Shown here: piece after piece, positions 1 to 7,158 of the stretch
Layout: every line of letters starts with the position of its first letter
How positions within the stretch are numbered: the stretch's first letter is position 1
Assembly: GCA_028716975.1 (NCBI GenBank)
Contig: JAQUOU010000006.1
Span: 1-64,000, forward strand
Direction: 5' to 3'
DNA length: 64,000 nt
From: Methylobacter sp.
GTDB taxonomy: Bacteria > Pseudomonadota > Gammaproteobacteria > Methylococcales > Methylomonadaceae
Program-made: the position numbers and the translations under genes
Notes under the pieces: generated by a model
Seen by the model: only the letters and a program-made list of their open reading frames with translations
Database searches by the model: none
Told to the model about the DNA's origin: nothing

Positions 1-113
1 CATCTCCGACGCTCCGGTTGCTGTCGCCGATCCAAATGTGCTGATCAAATAATCCGTGTATAACTCAAGTTCTGTTTTTTTCATCCTGACAGAATACAAT
101 AGGTGGAGGGCCG

Positions 114-1295
114 ATGCGTAACATCAGTTATTATGTGGGCGGCAAGGAGAAGCAAAAGAAAATCGGACGCTACGGTAAAGGCAAGATGACTCTGAAAGCG
201 ATCCGGGATAAGTACACCGAGTTATCAAAAGAATATCAATCAGGAATTGACGTCAAGGCGCAAGAAACAGAACAGGCGGCTGCAGCGGAACGGGAACGGC
301 AGGCGCAGGCCGCTATTGAGCGCAAAGCCAAACTGCAAGGCAGCTTCCGGCAACTTATCGATTTATACCTGGAATACGCTAAAACGAATTTAAGCAATCA
401 TTACTATCAAAGCGTCAACCGGGCGTTTTTATTCAACCTGAAGGACTTCGACACGAACCTAAAAGTCAGTGAGATTGCGAAAGGCGATATCAATTCTATT
501 CTGAATCCTATTATTAATCGCGGCTCTCTGGTTATGGCGAATCGAATGCGAAGCTATTTATTGGCCGCGTTTAATTGGGGCATTGAGTTTGACGACCCGG
601 ATAACCCTGCAAAAACGGTGCAGTTTTTTATTGAAAGTAATCCGGTAGCCAAGATTAAAAAAGCACTTAAAAAAGAAAACCCGGTTGACAGGTTCCTGGA
701 TGAAACGGAAGTCTATACCTTATGGCAAGGGCTTAACCAAAGCTCTATGTCAGTGCATCGGGCAAATGTGCTTAAGCTGATGCTGGCGACCGGGGCGCGT
801 CTGGAAGCCCTATCAGGCTTGCAGTGGCACGAAATAGACTGGAACGAGCGACTGATTACCATACCGCCGAAACGCAGTAAAAACGGCCAATATTGGGTAA
901 TTCCGCTTAATGACATTGCGCATGAAATATTGCTCAGCAATCCGCGCCTGGACGATGTGTTTTTATTCCCGGCTGGCAATGGTATAGAGCCATTAAGGAC
1001 AGATAGTTTTTCTCAAGCGACTACCCGCCTATGCTTAAGCATCGGTATGAAACACTTTACCCCGCGCGACCTTCGGATCACCTTTAAAACCCTGGGCGGG
1101 AAGGCTGGCCTTGATAAGGACATCCGCGACCGGCTTCAGAATCACGCCTTAACGGATGTTTCAGCGAAACATTACGACCGGTACGACTATTTATTAGAAA
1201 AGCGGCGGGCTATGAAAATATGGAACACCTACTTGCAGAGGATTATCGATAACTCCGGGACAGCGCAAGTTATCCCATTCAAGAAAAATGCCTAA
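114..1295 (+). CDS. Tyrosine recombinase (phage/ICE-type integrase)
   Basis: Site-specific integrase of the lambda-integrase superfamily, which cuts and rejoins DNA through a catalytic tyrosine. Visible parts: a partial arm-binding (DUF4102-like) segment at residues 1-45, a core-binding helical part at about 75-190, and a C-terminal catalytic domain with Arg229 in ATGARLEAL, a Lys near 254-256, Arg321 in DLR, His344 in QNHAL and probable nucleophile Tyr354. The box II His (HxxR) appears as Arg318. ATG114 follows a purine-rich AGGTGGAGG. An in-frame TGA at 87-89 blocks extension, so the protein lacks roughly the first 35 residues of typical relatives. It is probably the integrase of the element occupying the left of the window. 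Family sure; activity not. Confidence 0.9.
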   Translation: MRNISYYVGGKEKQKKIGRYGKGKMTLKAIRDKYTELSKEYQSGIDVKAQETEQAAAAERERQAQAAIERKAKLQGSFRQLIDLYLEYAKTNLSNHYYQSVNRAFLFNLKDFDTNLKVSEIAKGDINSILNPIINRGSLVMANRMRSYLLAAFNWGIEFDDPDNPAKTVQFFIESNPVAKIKKALKKENPVDRFLDETEVYTLWQGLNQSSMSVHRANVLKLMLATGARLEALSGLQWHEIDWNERLITIPPKRSKNGQYWVIPLNDIAHEILLSNPRLDDVFLFPAGNGIEPLRTDSFSQATTRLCLSIGMKHFTPRDLRITFKTLGGKAGLDKDIRDRLQNHALTDVSAKHYDRYDYLLEKRRAMKIWNTYLQRIIDNSGTAQVIPFKKNA

Positions 1296-1395
1296 ACAAT
1301 CTAAAGTAGCATTGGATAGATTGAAATCAGGCCGCGCTGACAGTCGGCAGGAACAAAACCTGGATAAGATCCGCAGACATTGCCGCCGATGCTGA
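1288..1395 (+). CDS. Possible 35-aa ORF overlapping the integrase end
   Basis: An ATG inside the integrase stop region opens a 35-codon basic ORF (begins MPKQSKVALDRL, ends CRRC). The overlapping start suggests possible translational coupling, but I recognise no family and the length allows chance. It could be the 5' remnant of a longer accessory gene. Confidence 0.2.
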   Translation: MPKQSKVALDRLKSGRADSRQEQNLDKIRRHCRRC

Positions 1396-1635
1396 AAATA
1401 AATTCAAAATACACGGCAAACACCAGATATAGCGGTTGCTAAGCAGTCTAAACACCATTGCTTGTGTTTCAAATTGTAAGCTTTTGATACTAAAGCCAAA
1501 GCTGAATTACAGGCGTTTTAAGGCGTGATAATAGAGTAAGGAAAGGTAAACTTAGGTTACAAACAAAACGTTGCTCCACGGTACTGTAATTGCCGCTTAT
1601 GTGCAAAGCCAGTTTTATTTATTCAAAACTATGCT
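1396..1635. other. Non-coding stretch after the integrase
   Basis: I see no convincing ORF, RNA or promoter here. Together with the palindrome and hairpin that follow, it separates the integrase from alpA by about 620 bp, unlike the tight packing of the genes downstream. Confidence 0.5.
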
Positions 1636-1658
1636 AATATTAAACCGTGTTTAATATT
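1636..1658. repeat. Perfect 10-bp palindrome with 3-nt spacer
   Basis: AATATTAAAC and GTTTAATATT flank CGT. The AT-rich dyad has no T-tract, so it looks more like a protein-binding site or part of an origin/excision region than a terminator. It lies between the integrase and alpA, where AlpA-type regulators or excision factors often act; that assignment is inference. Confidence 0.6.
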
Positions 1659-1664
1659 TCAGAC

Positions 1665-1706
1665 ACAAAAAAGCCCGCCAAGACGCAAGTCAAGGCAGGC
1701 TTATTT
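1665..1706 (-). terminator. Hairpin resembling an intrinsic terminator
   Basis: AAGCCCGCC (1671-1679) pairs with GGCAGGCTT (1694-1702) with one C/A mismatch. Read leftward, the stem is followed by six T residues, the classic intrinsic pattern; read rightward the tail is weaker (TTATTT). No leftward gene lies to its right, so it may shield the integrase from antisense transcription or act in both directions. Confidence 0.5.
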
Positions 1707-1893
1707 AACAGGTTTTCAACGACCAATTTTACCCGCACTGACAGCGGATTTACTGCAATATTCGTCTGACGCCAATCAAACGAATGGGTAACAATGTATA
1801 ACAAAAGTTAATATTTTGCAATACGGCTTCGTGCTTATTTGCACAAACTCACACTATTGTTTGTTATATTTTTACCGCTTTATTCTGCCCAAG

Positions 1894-1909
1894 TGCCTAT
1901 TTATAGGCA
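1894..1909 (+). promoter_or_regulatory. Palindrome just upstream of the alpA start
   Basis: TGCCTAT-TT-ATAGGCA is a perfect dyad ending 7 nt before ATG1917. The only Shine-Dalgarno-like bases (AGG, 1905-1907) lie inside its right arm. It may be a repressor operator or an RNA hairpin masking the ribosome site; the sequence alone does not decide. Confidence 0.5.
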
Positions 1910-1916
1910 TTACCTA

Positions 1917-2132
1917 ATGAATAAAGTAAATTCAAGCGCACCAACATCTCAAAGCCAAATCCTGAGAATTGCCGCAGTCCTTGCCTTAACAGGACTATCC
2001 CGATCAACCATTTACGGCCTTATCCGCGCAGGCGATTTTCCCAGGCAGCTCAAGTTAGGCCCACGATCTTCGGGCTGGTATTTGCGCGAAATTCAAAACT
2101 GGCTATCCGAAAAAGCAAATAGCCGCGCATAA
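1917..2132 (+). CDS. AlpA-family helix-turn-helix regulator
   Basis: A 71-aa DNA-binding protein of the AlpA/excisionase-like (MerR-type HTH) family, which in prophages and integrative islands controls integrase/excision genes. Seen: ILRIAAVLALTGLSRSTIYGLIRAGDFPRQLKLGPRSSGWYLREIQNWL, the usual AlpA pattern of HTH, basic wing and Trp-rich end, with no other domain. I chose ATG1917 over an upstream in-frame ATG at 1839, because the extra 26 residues are hydrophobic and foreign to the family. There is no good Shine-Dalgarno outside the adjacent palindrome. It lies between integrase and primase, as is common in such elements. Confidence 0.85.
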   Translation: MNKVNSSAPTSQSQILRIAAVLALTGLSRSTIYGLIRAGDFPRQLKLGPRSSGWYLREIQNWLSEKANSRA

Positions 2133-2233
2133 AAACGCCCCGAAACCATACTTAATTATGGCCGGGGTTCCTGTTTTACCTTAACTTCAATACGCGAAGT
2201 TATTGTAACAGAATTACCGGCAAAGGATTTGCC

Positions 2234-3085
2234 ATGAAAAGTACTATAGAAAGCTTCACTACCGCCCTGCGGGATGCTGGCATTACCACGCCTGTTGCGA
2301 TAACCGGGGATGCGGGTTTGCACCGATTCCATATTGAAGGCGACAAAACCGGCACATTGAACGGCTGGTACGTGCTCCATCTGGACGGCAGGCCCGCTGG
2401 CGCGTTTGGCCATTGGAAAACCGGCCAGACTCACATCTGGAAGGCAAACAACCAGTACACGCCAATGACCGCAGCCGAGAAATCCGCTTTCAAGGCGCAG
2501 CGACGAAAAATAGAGGCCGAGCGGCAACGGAATCAGCAAAGCCGCCATAGTAAGGCCGCTGATAAGGCAATCTGGATTTGGCGGCAATCTACAACCGCGC
2601 CTTTTTTGCATCCCTACCTAATTAAAAAGCGCGTCTTGGCGCATAACGCGCGACTATACAAAGGCGCACTGGTTGTCCCGCTTTACGACAATCAGCTCCA
2701 ATTGGTAAACCTTCAATTTATATCGGCCAATGGCGAAAAGCGTTTTTTATCTGGCGGCAGAAAGTCTGGATGCTTTTTTGTCCTTGGGGATCTGAATGCC
2801 GATGACCACCAGCAAATATTGATAGTTGAAGGCTATGCAACTGGCGCGACGCTTCACGAATTAACCGGCCATGCAACCGTTGTCGCCTTCGATGCCGGTA
2901 ATTTAAAGCCAGTGGCTGAGGTCGTTAGGAATATTGCGCCAAATGCGGAAATTATCATTTGCGGCGATAACGATGCCAGCGGCGTAGGGCAGGCCAAGGC
3001 ACGGCAAGCGGCATTGGCGGCGAAGTGCAAGTATATCGTACCGCCGACTGTTGGTGATTTTAACGATCACTACGCTGGAGTCTGA
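2234..3085 (+). CDS. Toprim-domain primase-like protein
   Basis: A 283-aa protein resembling the Toprim part of primases on mobile elements (TraC/P4-alpha-like). The N-terminal 120 residues contain a conserved-looking GWYVLHLDGRPAGAFGHW segment. The C-terminal Toprim fold shows the acidic motif ILIVEGYATG (Glu near residue 200) and the DxD-type motif ICGDNDASGVGQAKA (near 240-250). No helicase domain is present here; the next gene supplies the ATPase. ATG2234 has AAAGGA 7 nt upstream. The 3' end overlaps the next ORF by up to 35 nt, indicating one operon. Inference: primes or assists replication of the integrated element. I do not see the zinc-finger region of full primases. Confidence 0.75.
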   Translation: MKSTIESFTTALRDAGITTPVAITGDAGLHRFHIEGDKTGTLNGWYVLHLDGRPAGAFGHWKTGQTHIWKANNQYTPMTAAEKSAFKAQRRKIEAERQRNQQSRHSKAADKAIWIWRQSTTAPFLHPYLIKKRVLAHNARLYKGALVVPLYDNQLQLVNLQFISANGEKRFLSGGRKSGCFFVLGDLNADDHQQILIVEGYATGATLHELTGHATVVAFDAGNLKPVAEVVRNIAPNAEIIICGDNDASGVGQAKARQAALAAKCKYIVPPTVGDFNDHYAGV

Positions 3086-4967
3086 TATTGTTGAATTATT
3101 AATAGCTAACGACAGCAGCGCGGAATTTTTTTCTGCTGACAATTTCTTGTTAAACAACGTTGCCAACGTTGCCAATGTTGCCACATTGAATTTATCACAG
3201 GCGATTAATGCAAAAGCTGAGACTATGGAGTCCGCTAAGTCGCTGGTTGATGGCGTGCTCGATACCTGTAAAGATAATCCCGGCCAGTTATTCAGTCCTG
3301 AATTTACCGATGCGCTGAAAAATATCCGCCAAGACCCGATGCTATGGGCGGAGTATCGCGTCAAGCTCAAGAAAGCTAAGCCGTCTGGCGTATTGTTGGC
3401 CGATATTGACGAGGCGACCGCGCCGCCAAGCGAGGGCGGAGGCGACGGCTCGATAGCGGCGGAATTGATCGCGCTGGTATCAGGTCAAGGCGAATTGTTT
3501 TTCGACGTCAAGGCGGACAAAAGTTTTATGTCGGTTGATGTGGGAGGCGTTAATCATACTTACGCCATAGGCGGCAAGGCGTTTATTGAATGGCTAAGTT
3601 TTAGCTATTATCAGGCGACGCGAAGCGAGGAAGGCCCCGGCAAATCAGCGAGTGAAACGGCCATCAAGCAGGCTGGCTTTGCTTTGGCGGGCATTGCCAA
3701 GCACGATGGACATCAGCAGCGGGTTTATATCCGGGTGGCTGACCATAATGGCGGGCATTATGTTTTTATTGGCGATGAGCAGCGCCGCGTCATCGAAATA
3801 TTGCCTACGGGCTGGCGGATTATCAGCCAGTCGCCGGTTAAATTCTGGCAACCCTCTTCCATGCAATCTTTGCCCCTACCGCAACCCGGCGGCAATTTGT
3901 CGGATTTGTGGAAGTTTGTCAATATACCGGAAAAAGAACGGCCGCTCATTTTGGCATGGCTACTGGAGGCCATGCGATCAGAAACGCCCAAACCGATAGC
4001 GGCAATATCCGGGCCTCAGGGCACAGCCAAATCCGCCACGCATGACAAGTTGCGGCAGTTGATTGATAACAACACCGCCAATCTTCGACCGATGCCTAAG
4101 TCCGTCGAGGATATTTTTGTTAGTGCCGGTTGCAACTGGTTTTCGAGTTTTGAGAATATCTCACACCTGACCCCGCTTATGCAGGACGCGCTTTGTACTT
4201 TAGCCACTGGCGGCGGCTTTGCGACCCGCACCTTTTACACCAATAGCGAGGAGACCATTATCGATGTGCGCAACCCTGTCATCATAAATTCCATCCCTAA
4301 TGTTGTGACCGCTCAGGATTTAACTGACCGGGCGATCAGTATTGAATTAGCGGCTATTGAAACCTATAAGGAGGAGGCGGAAATGAAGACGGAATGGGAA
4401 CAAGCCAAGCATGCTATTTTTGGCGGCTTGCTGGATTTGTTTGTCAAAACGCTGGCGCAACTGCCCAGGGTAAGGATCATTAACCCCCCGCGCATGGCGG
4501 ATTTTACCCGGCTAGGCGAGGCTATGATGCAAGCGCAAGGCGAGAGGGCAGGTACATTTGATACGCTTTATAAAGAGAACCGGGCGGAAAGCGTAAGCCG
4601 GGCGCTGGAATCATCCCCTGTCGCGGTTGCTGTCTGTGAAATGGTGGAAAAGCACAAAGCCATATCAGAGACAGTTTTTCTTGGCACGGTGAAGGATTTG
4701 CTGGACAGACTATCCAAGGAACACCGCCATGATTCGGAAGGCTGGCCACGGTCGGCTAAAGGTTTGTCGGGCGCATTGAAGCGGCAGATACCCGCGCTGG
4801 CGACACTGGGGATCATTGTTGAACTGGGGCGTAAAGTTGAACGCATTAATGAAAGCCGGGGAATCCCCATTACAATTAAGAAAAGTGGCAACGTTGTCAA
4901 CGTTGGCAACATGGAATCAAAGAAAAGTGCCGCAGAAAATAATTTTAATGCCGTGGAGGACTTCTAA
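3051..4967 (+). CDS. P-loop ATPase, replication-helicase-like
   Basis: A large ATPase of the kind found next to Toprim primases on integrated elements. Seen: Walker A GPQGTAKS in the middle of the protein, a probable Walker B/sensor stretch ending WFSSFENIS, and the conserved block DALCTLATGGGFATRTFYTNSEE followed by RNPVIINSIP and DLTDRAISIEL, which resemble sensor and arginine-finger elements of these ATPases. The N-terminal 100 residues look variable. The start is uncertain: the longest frame uses TTG3051 inside the previous gene, and a GGAG at 3077-3080 suggests a later, possibly non-ATG start. Short repeats NVANVANVAT (near residues 36-45) and NVVNVGNM (near the C-terminus) are discussed separately. 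Exact helicase family not assigned. Confidence 0.7.
   Translation: MVILTITTLESDIVELLIANDSSAEFFSADNFLLNNVANVANVATLNLSQAINAKAETMESAKSLVDGVLDTCKDNPGQLFSPEFTDALKNIRQDPMLWAEYRVKLKKAKPSGVLLADIDEATAPPSEGGGDGSIAAELIALVSGQGELFFDVKADKSFMSVDVGGVNHTYAIGGKAFIEWLSFSYYQATRSEEGPGKSASETAIKQAGFALAGIAKHDGHQQRVYIRVADHNGGHYVFIGDEQRRVIEILPTGWRIISQSPVKFWQPSSMQSLPLPQPGGNLSDLWKFVNIPEKERPLILAWLLEAMRSETPKPIAAISGPQGTAKSATHDKLRQLIDNNTANLRPMPKSVEDIFVSAGCNWFSSFENISHLTPLMQDALCTLATGGGFATRTFYTNSEETIIDVRNPVIINSIPNVVTAQDLTDRAISIELAAIETYKEEAEMKTEWEQAKHAIFGGLLDLFVKTLAQLPRVRIINPPRMADFTRLGEAMMQAQGERAGTFDTLYKENRAESVSRALESSPVAVAVCEMVEKHKAISETVFLGTVKDLLDRLSKEHRHDSEGWPRSAKGLSGALKRQIPALATLGIIVELGRKVERINESRGIPITIKKSGNVVNVGNMESKKSAAENNFNAVEDF
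3156..3182 (+). repeat. Three 9-bp tandem repeats (AACGTTGCC)
   Basis: AACGTTGCC, AACGTTGCC and AATGTTGCC follow each other without gaps in the 5' part of the ATPase gene and encode NVANVANVA. A related block lies at the 3' end of the same gene (4887-4910). They may be coding low-complexity repeats or iteron-like binding sites. Confidence 0.8.
4887..4910 (+). repeat. Second block of the CAACGTTG repeat
   Basis: GGCAACGTTG-TCAACGTTGG-CAAC closely resembles the reverse complement of the 3156-3182 array. The 8-bp core CAACGTTG is itself palindromic and occurs twice here. It lies in the last 27 codons of the ATPase gene. Confidence 0.75.
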
Positions 4968-4968
4968 A

Positions 4969-5871
4969 GTGACTGCGATTCGTCAAAACAGAAACACCCG
5001 TCCGCGCGGCTTCATGACCTGGAACCCGCGCCCTGATACGCAGGAATTGCTGTCACAGATAAAAGGCATTTTGGACGAATACAGCAACTACCTGCCGATG
5101 ACGATCCGGCAAATTTTCTATCGGCTCGTGGGCGCTCATGGCTATGCGAAGGATGAAAAAGCCTACAGCCGCTTATGTGAATGCTTAAACAAGGCCCGGC
5201 GCGCGGGCGTGATTCCGTTTGCGCATATCCGGGACGATGGCTTTTCAGAATTGCAGGAAAATTATTTCAGCTCGCCCCAGTCGTTTATCAAAACAGTGCG
5301 TCATGCCGCTGAAAATTACCAGCGCGACCCGCAAACCGTCCAGCCTGTGCGTTTATTCGTCTGGTGCGAAGCAGCCGGCATGGCGAACCAACTAGCGCAA
5401 GTATCACAGCCTTACGGCGTTCCGGTACTGAGTTCAGGCGGCTTTGACAGCGTTACCGTTAAATACGACCTGGCGCGTAAATTCAGCGAATACGAGGCCG
5501 TTCAGGTTTTCCATGTGGGCGATCATGATCCTTCCGGCATTCATATATTCAGCTCGCTGGAGGAGGATGTCAAAGCCTTCATGGTGGAGAGCGAAACCGA
5601 TATTGAATTTACCCGCCTAGCCGTAACACCGGCGCATATTGAACAATACAGCCTGCCGACCGCACCCGCCAAGGCGACCGATAACCGCCGCTTTATAGGG
5701 CAGACCGTTCAGTGTGAAGCCTTGCCGCCTGACATTCTATGCGGCATTTTGGACGAAGCATTAAAAGAGTGTATCGATCAGGCCGCGAGAAATGAGCTGA
5801 TCGTTAAAGAAACCGCAGAGCATCAACGGCTGATGCAGTGGAGGACCAGCAGTTTTCAGGCGCAGTCGTGA
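4969..5871 (+). CDS. Topoisomerase VI A / Spo11-like Toprim protein
   Basis: A 300-aa protein with the two landmarks of the TopoVIA/Spo11 superfamily. The first is a 5Y-CAP-like winged-helix segment TIRQIFYRLV (residues 45-54, Tyr51 the candidate nucleophile). The second is a Toprim domain with Glu134 in VWCEAAG and Asp185/Asp187 in VGDHDPSG. GTG4969 is preceded by GGAGGA at 8 nt and lies 1 nt after the ATPase stop. An in-frame ATG upstream (4816) would overlap that gene and add an unrelated N-terminus. No GHKL-type B subunit lies nearby, so it may act without one, as proposed for Mini-A-type proteins of mobile elements. Cleavage activity is inferred, not shown. Confidence 0.65.
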   Translation: MTAIRQNRNTRPRGFMTWNPRPDTQELLSQIKGILDEYSNYLPMTIRQIFYRLVGAHGYAKDEKAYSRLCECLNKARRAGVIPFAHIRDDGFSELQENYFSSPQSFIKTVRHAAENYQRDPQTVQPVRLFVWCEAAGMANQLAQVSQPYGVPVLSSGGFDSVTVKYDLARKFSEYEAVQVFHVGDHDPSGIHIFSSLEEDVKAFMVESETDIEFTRLAVTPAHIEQYSLPTAPAKATDNRRFIGQTVQCEALPPDILCGILDEALKECIDQAARNELIVKETAEHQRLMQWRTSSFQAQS

Positions 5872-6380
5872 TGGAGCTATTCAGCGAAATTAACCAAGCC
5901 GGTTTGAAACTTTCGGTGCATGGCGATCAAGTCAGAGTTGAAAATGCCGAATGCCTGACCGACCGGCTCAGAAACCTGATCCGCGCCAACAAGCCCGCGC
6001 TTATCTGGCGGCTCTCAAAAGCAACGGCTCCCAACGGCCTTAGCGCCAATGATGAAGCCGTCATTCTGAATTGGCTGGCTCACATTAGCGAAACCGATCC
6101 TGAAACCATTGCCGAAACCTTAGACTGTTGCCACGCTGATGCTGAAACCCTGGCGTACTTTCTTGGCCGGGCTAAGGAAACGCCCGCACCCGTCATCACT
6201 TGCGGCGATTGTCAGCACTTCGAATGCTTTAACGCACATGGCCGGGGAGCGGGTGCTTGTAATGCCGATATTAAAGCTTCTGGCGTTTGTTTGTGGAGCG
6301 ATACCCCTCACCTATGCGATCAATTCATGCAAAAGACTATTTATAGCCCTACAAGCTTCTGCAACCAATTAATACAATAG
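5871..6380 (+). CDS. TubC_N-domain protein with Cys-rich C-terminus
   Basis: A 169-aa protein. Residues 1-50 match the TubC N-terminal docking-domain pattern (MELFSEINQAGLKLSVHGD, then a hydrophobic/basic helix RLRNLIRANKPALIWRL). That fold mediates subunit docking in NRPS/PKS lines but also occurs on mobile-element proteins. The C-terminal third carries CGDCQHF, then spaced Cys and His residues (CFNAH, GACN, SGVCLW, HLCDQF), consistent with a zinc-binding knuckle. ATG5871 overlaps the upstream TGA as TGATG, implying translational coupling to the TopoVIA-like protein. An alternative upstream ATG at 5838 lies inside that gene. Function unknown; docking to a replication partner is an inference. 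Confidence 0.65.
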   Translation: MELFSEINQAGLKLSVHGDQVRVENAECLTDRLRNLIRANKPALIWRLSKATAPNGLSANDEAVILNWLAHISETDPETIAETLDCCHADAETLAYFLGRAKETPAPVITCGDCQHFECFNAHGRGAGACNADIKASGVCLWSDTPHLCDQFMQKTIYSPTSFCNQLIQ

Positions 6381-6388
6381 GCGCAGTA

Positions 6389-7039
6389 ATGACGAAAAAG
6401 AAACCAAAAGCCGAAACCCCCAACAAAGCCGCTGTCGAAGTAAAGCAGCCCAAGGACGAACCCTCGGATGCGGCATTAGCCCAGACAGTGCTGAGTCCTT
6501 CCGTGCAAGCCGCCTCAACTATTCAGTTATGGCAGTGTGAACTCCTCGACTTTAAGTCTTTACTCGATGAATTAAAGCAGCAGGTTGAAATGGTGAACAG
6601 CGGTGATATGAAGCGCCCGGAAACTATGTTATTAACGCAAGCGCATACGCTAGACTCGTTGTTTAACAAACTGGCGCAAAAGGCTTATAAACAAGAGTAC
6701 ATATCGCAGCTCGAGACATTTTTACGTCTGGCATTGAAGGCGCAAAGCCAATGCCGAAGCACCTTGGAGACTTTAGCGACGCTCAAAAACCCGGTAATAT
6801 TTGCACAACAGGCCAATATTGCCCACGGCTCGCAGCAAATCAATAATGGCATACCTTCCCGCGCGGAAGAACAAGCAATTGCGCCAAACAAACTATTAAG
6901 GGAGAGCCCCCATGCGACACTGGACACCGGCAGAACGATTGAAACAGGCGCAATTGATTCGCCAATGGAAACCGTGGCAGCAGTCCACCGGCCCGAAAAC
7001 ATCTGTAAGCAAGGCCAAAGTATCACGCAACCCCTATAA
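6389..7039 (+). CDS. Conserved-looking protein of unknown function
   Basis: A 216-aa hydrophilic protein starting 8 nt after the previous stop. The N-terminal 35 residues are Lys/Pro/Glu-rich and probably disordered. Residues 45-135 are helical (LLDFKSLLDELKQQVEMV, TLDSLFNKLAQKAYKQEY, LRLALKAQSQCRSTLETLA) and resemble coiled or helical-bundle proteins found beside integrated-element replication genes. The C-terminal 60 residues look unstructured and overlap the next gene by 128 nt, so part of this tail may be constrained by the other frame. No signal peptide, membrane segment or catalytic motif is visible. I do not recognise a function. Confidence 0.55.
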   Translation: MTKKKPKAETPNKAAVEVKQPKDEPSDAALAQTVLSPSVQAASTIQLWQCELLDFKSLLDELKQQVEMVNSGDMKRPETMLLTQAHTLDSLFNKLAQKAYKQEYISQLETFLRLALKAQSQCRSTLETLATLKNPVIFAQQANIAHGSQQINNGIPSRAEEQAIAPNKLLRESPHATLDTGRTIETGAIDSPMETVAAVHRPENICKQGQSITQPL

Positions 7040-7118
7040 AGGTGGCGTTAGGCCGATGTTGCGTAAACTTGCATCCTTACTGCGAGAGCAGCAGGTATGC
7101 CTGAAGCGAATAAAATAA
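6912..7118 (+). CDS. Small WTP...QSTGPKT-motif protein
   Basis: A 68-aa basic protein beginning MRHWTPAERLKQAQLIRQW and continuing KPWQQSTGPKT..KAKVSRNPYKGG. This family pattern (helix rich in Arg/Gln, then STGPxT...GK...N..KGG) is common among short proteins of mobile elements, but no biochemical role is known to me. It overlaps the end of the 6389 gene in another frame. ATG6912 follows AAGGGAGAG (6898-6906) at about 5 nt, an excellent ribosome site that supports a real start. The next gene carries a related STGPxT motif. Confidence 0.65.
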   Translation: MRHWTPAERLKQAQLIRQWKPWQQSTGPKTSVSKAKVSRNPYKGGVRPMLRKLASLLREQQVCLKRIK

Positions 7119-7158
7119 TGCTGATGAGATTCAACCCAACTATTGAAGGTATTAACCC

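Noticed and set aside
1-113. CRISPR array or att core at the left edge
   Set aside because: No repeated units and no match to the tRNA-Asn 3' end; nothing assignable in this stretch.
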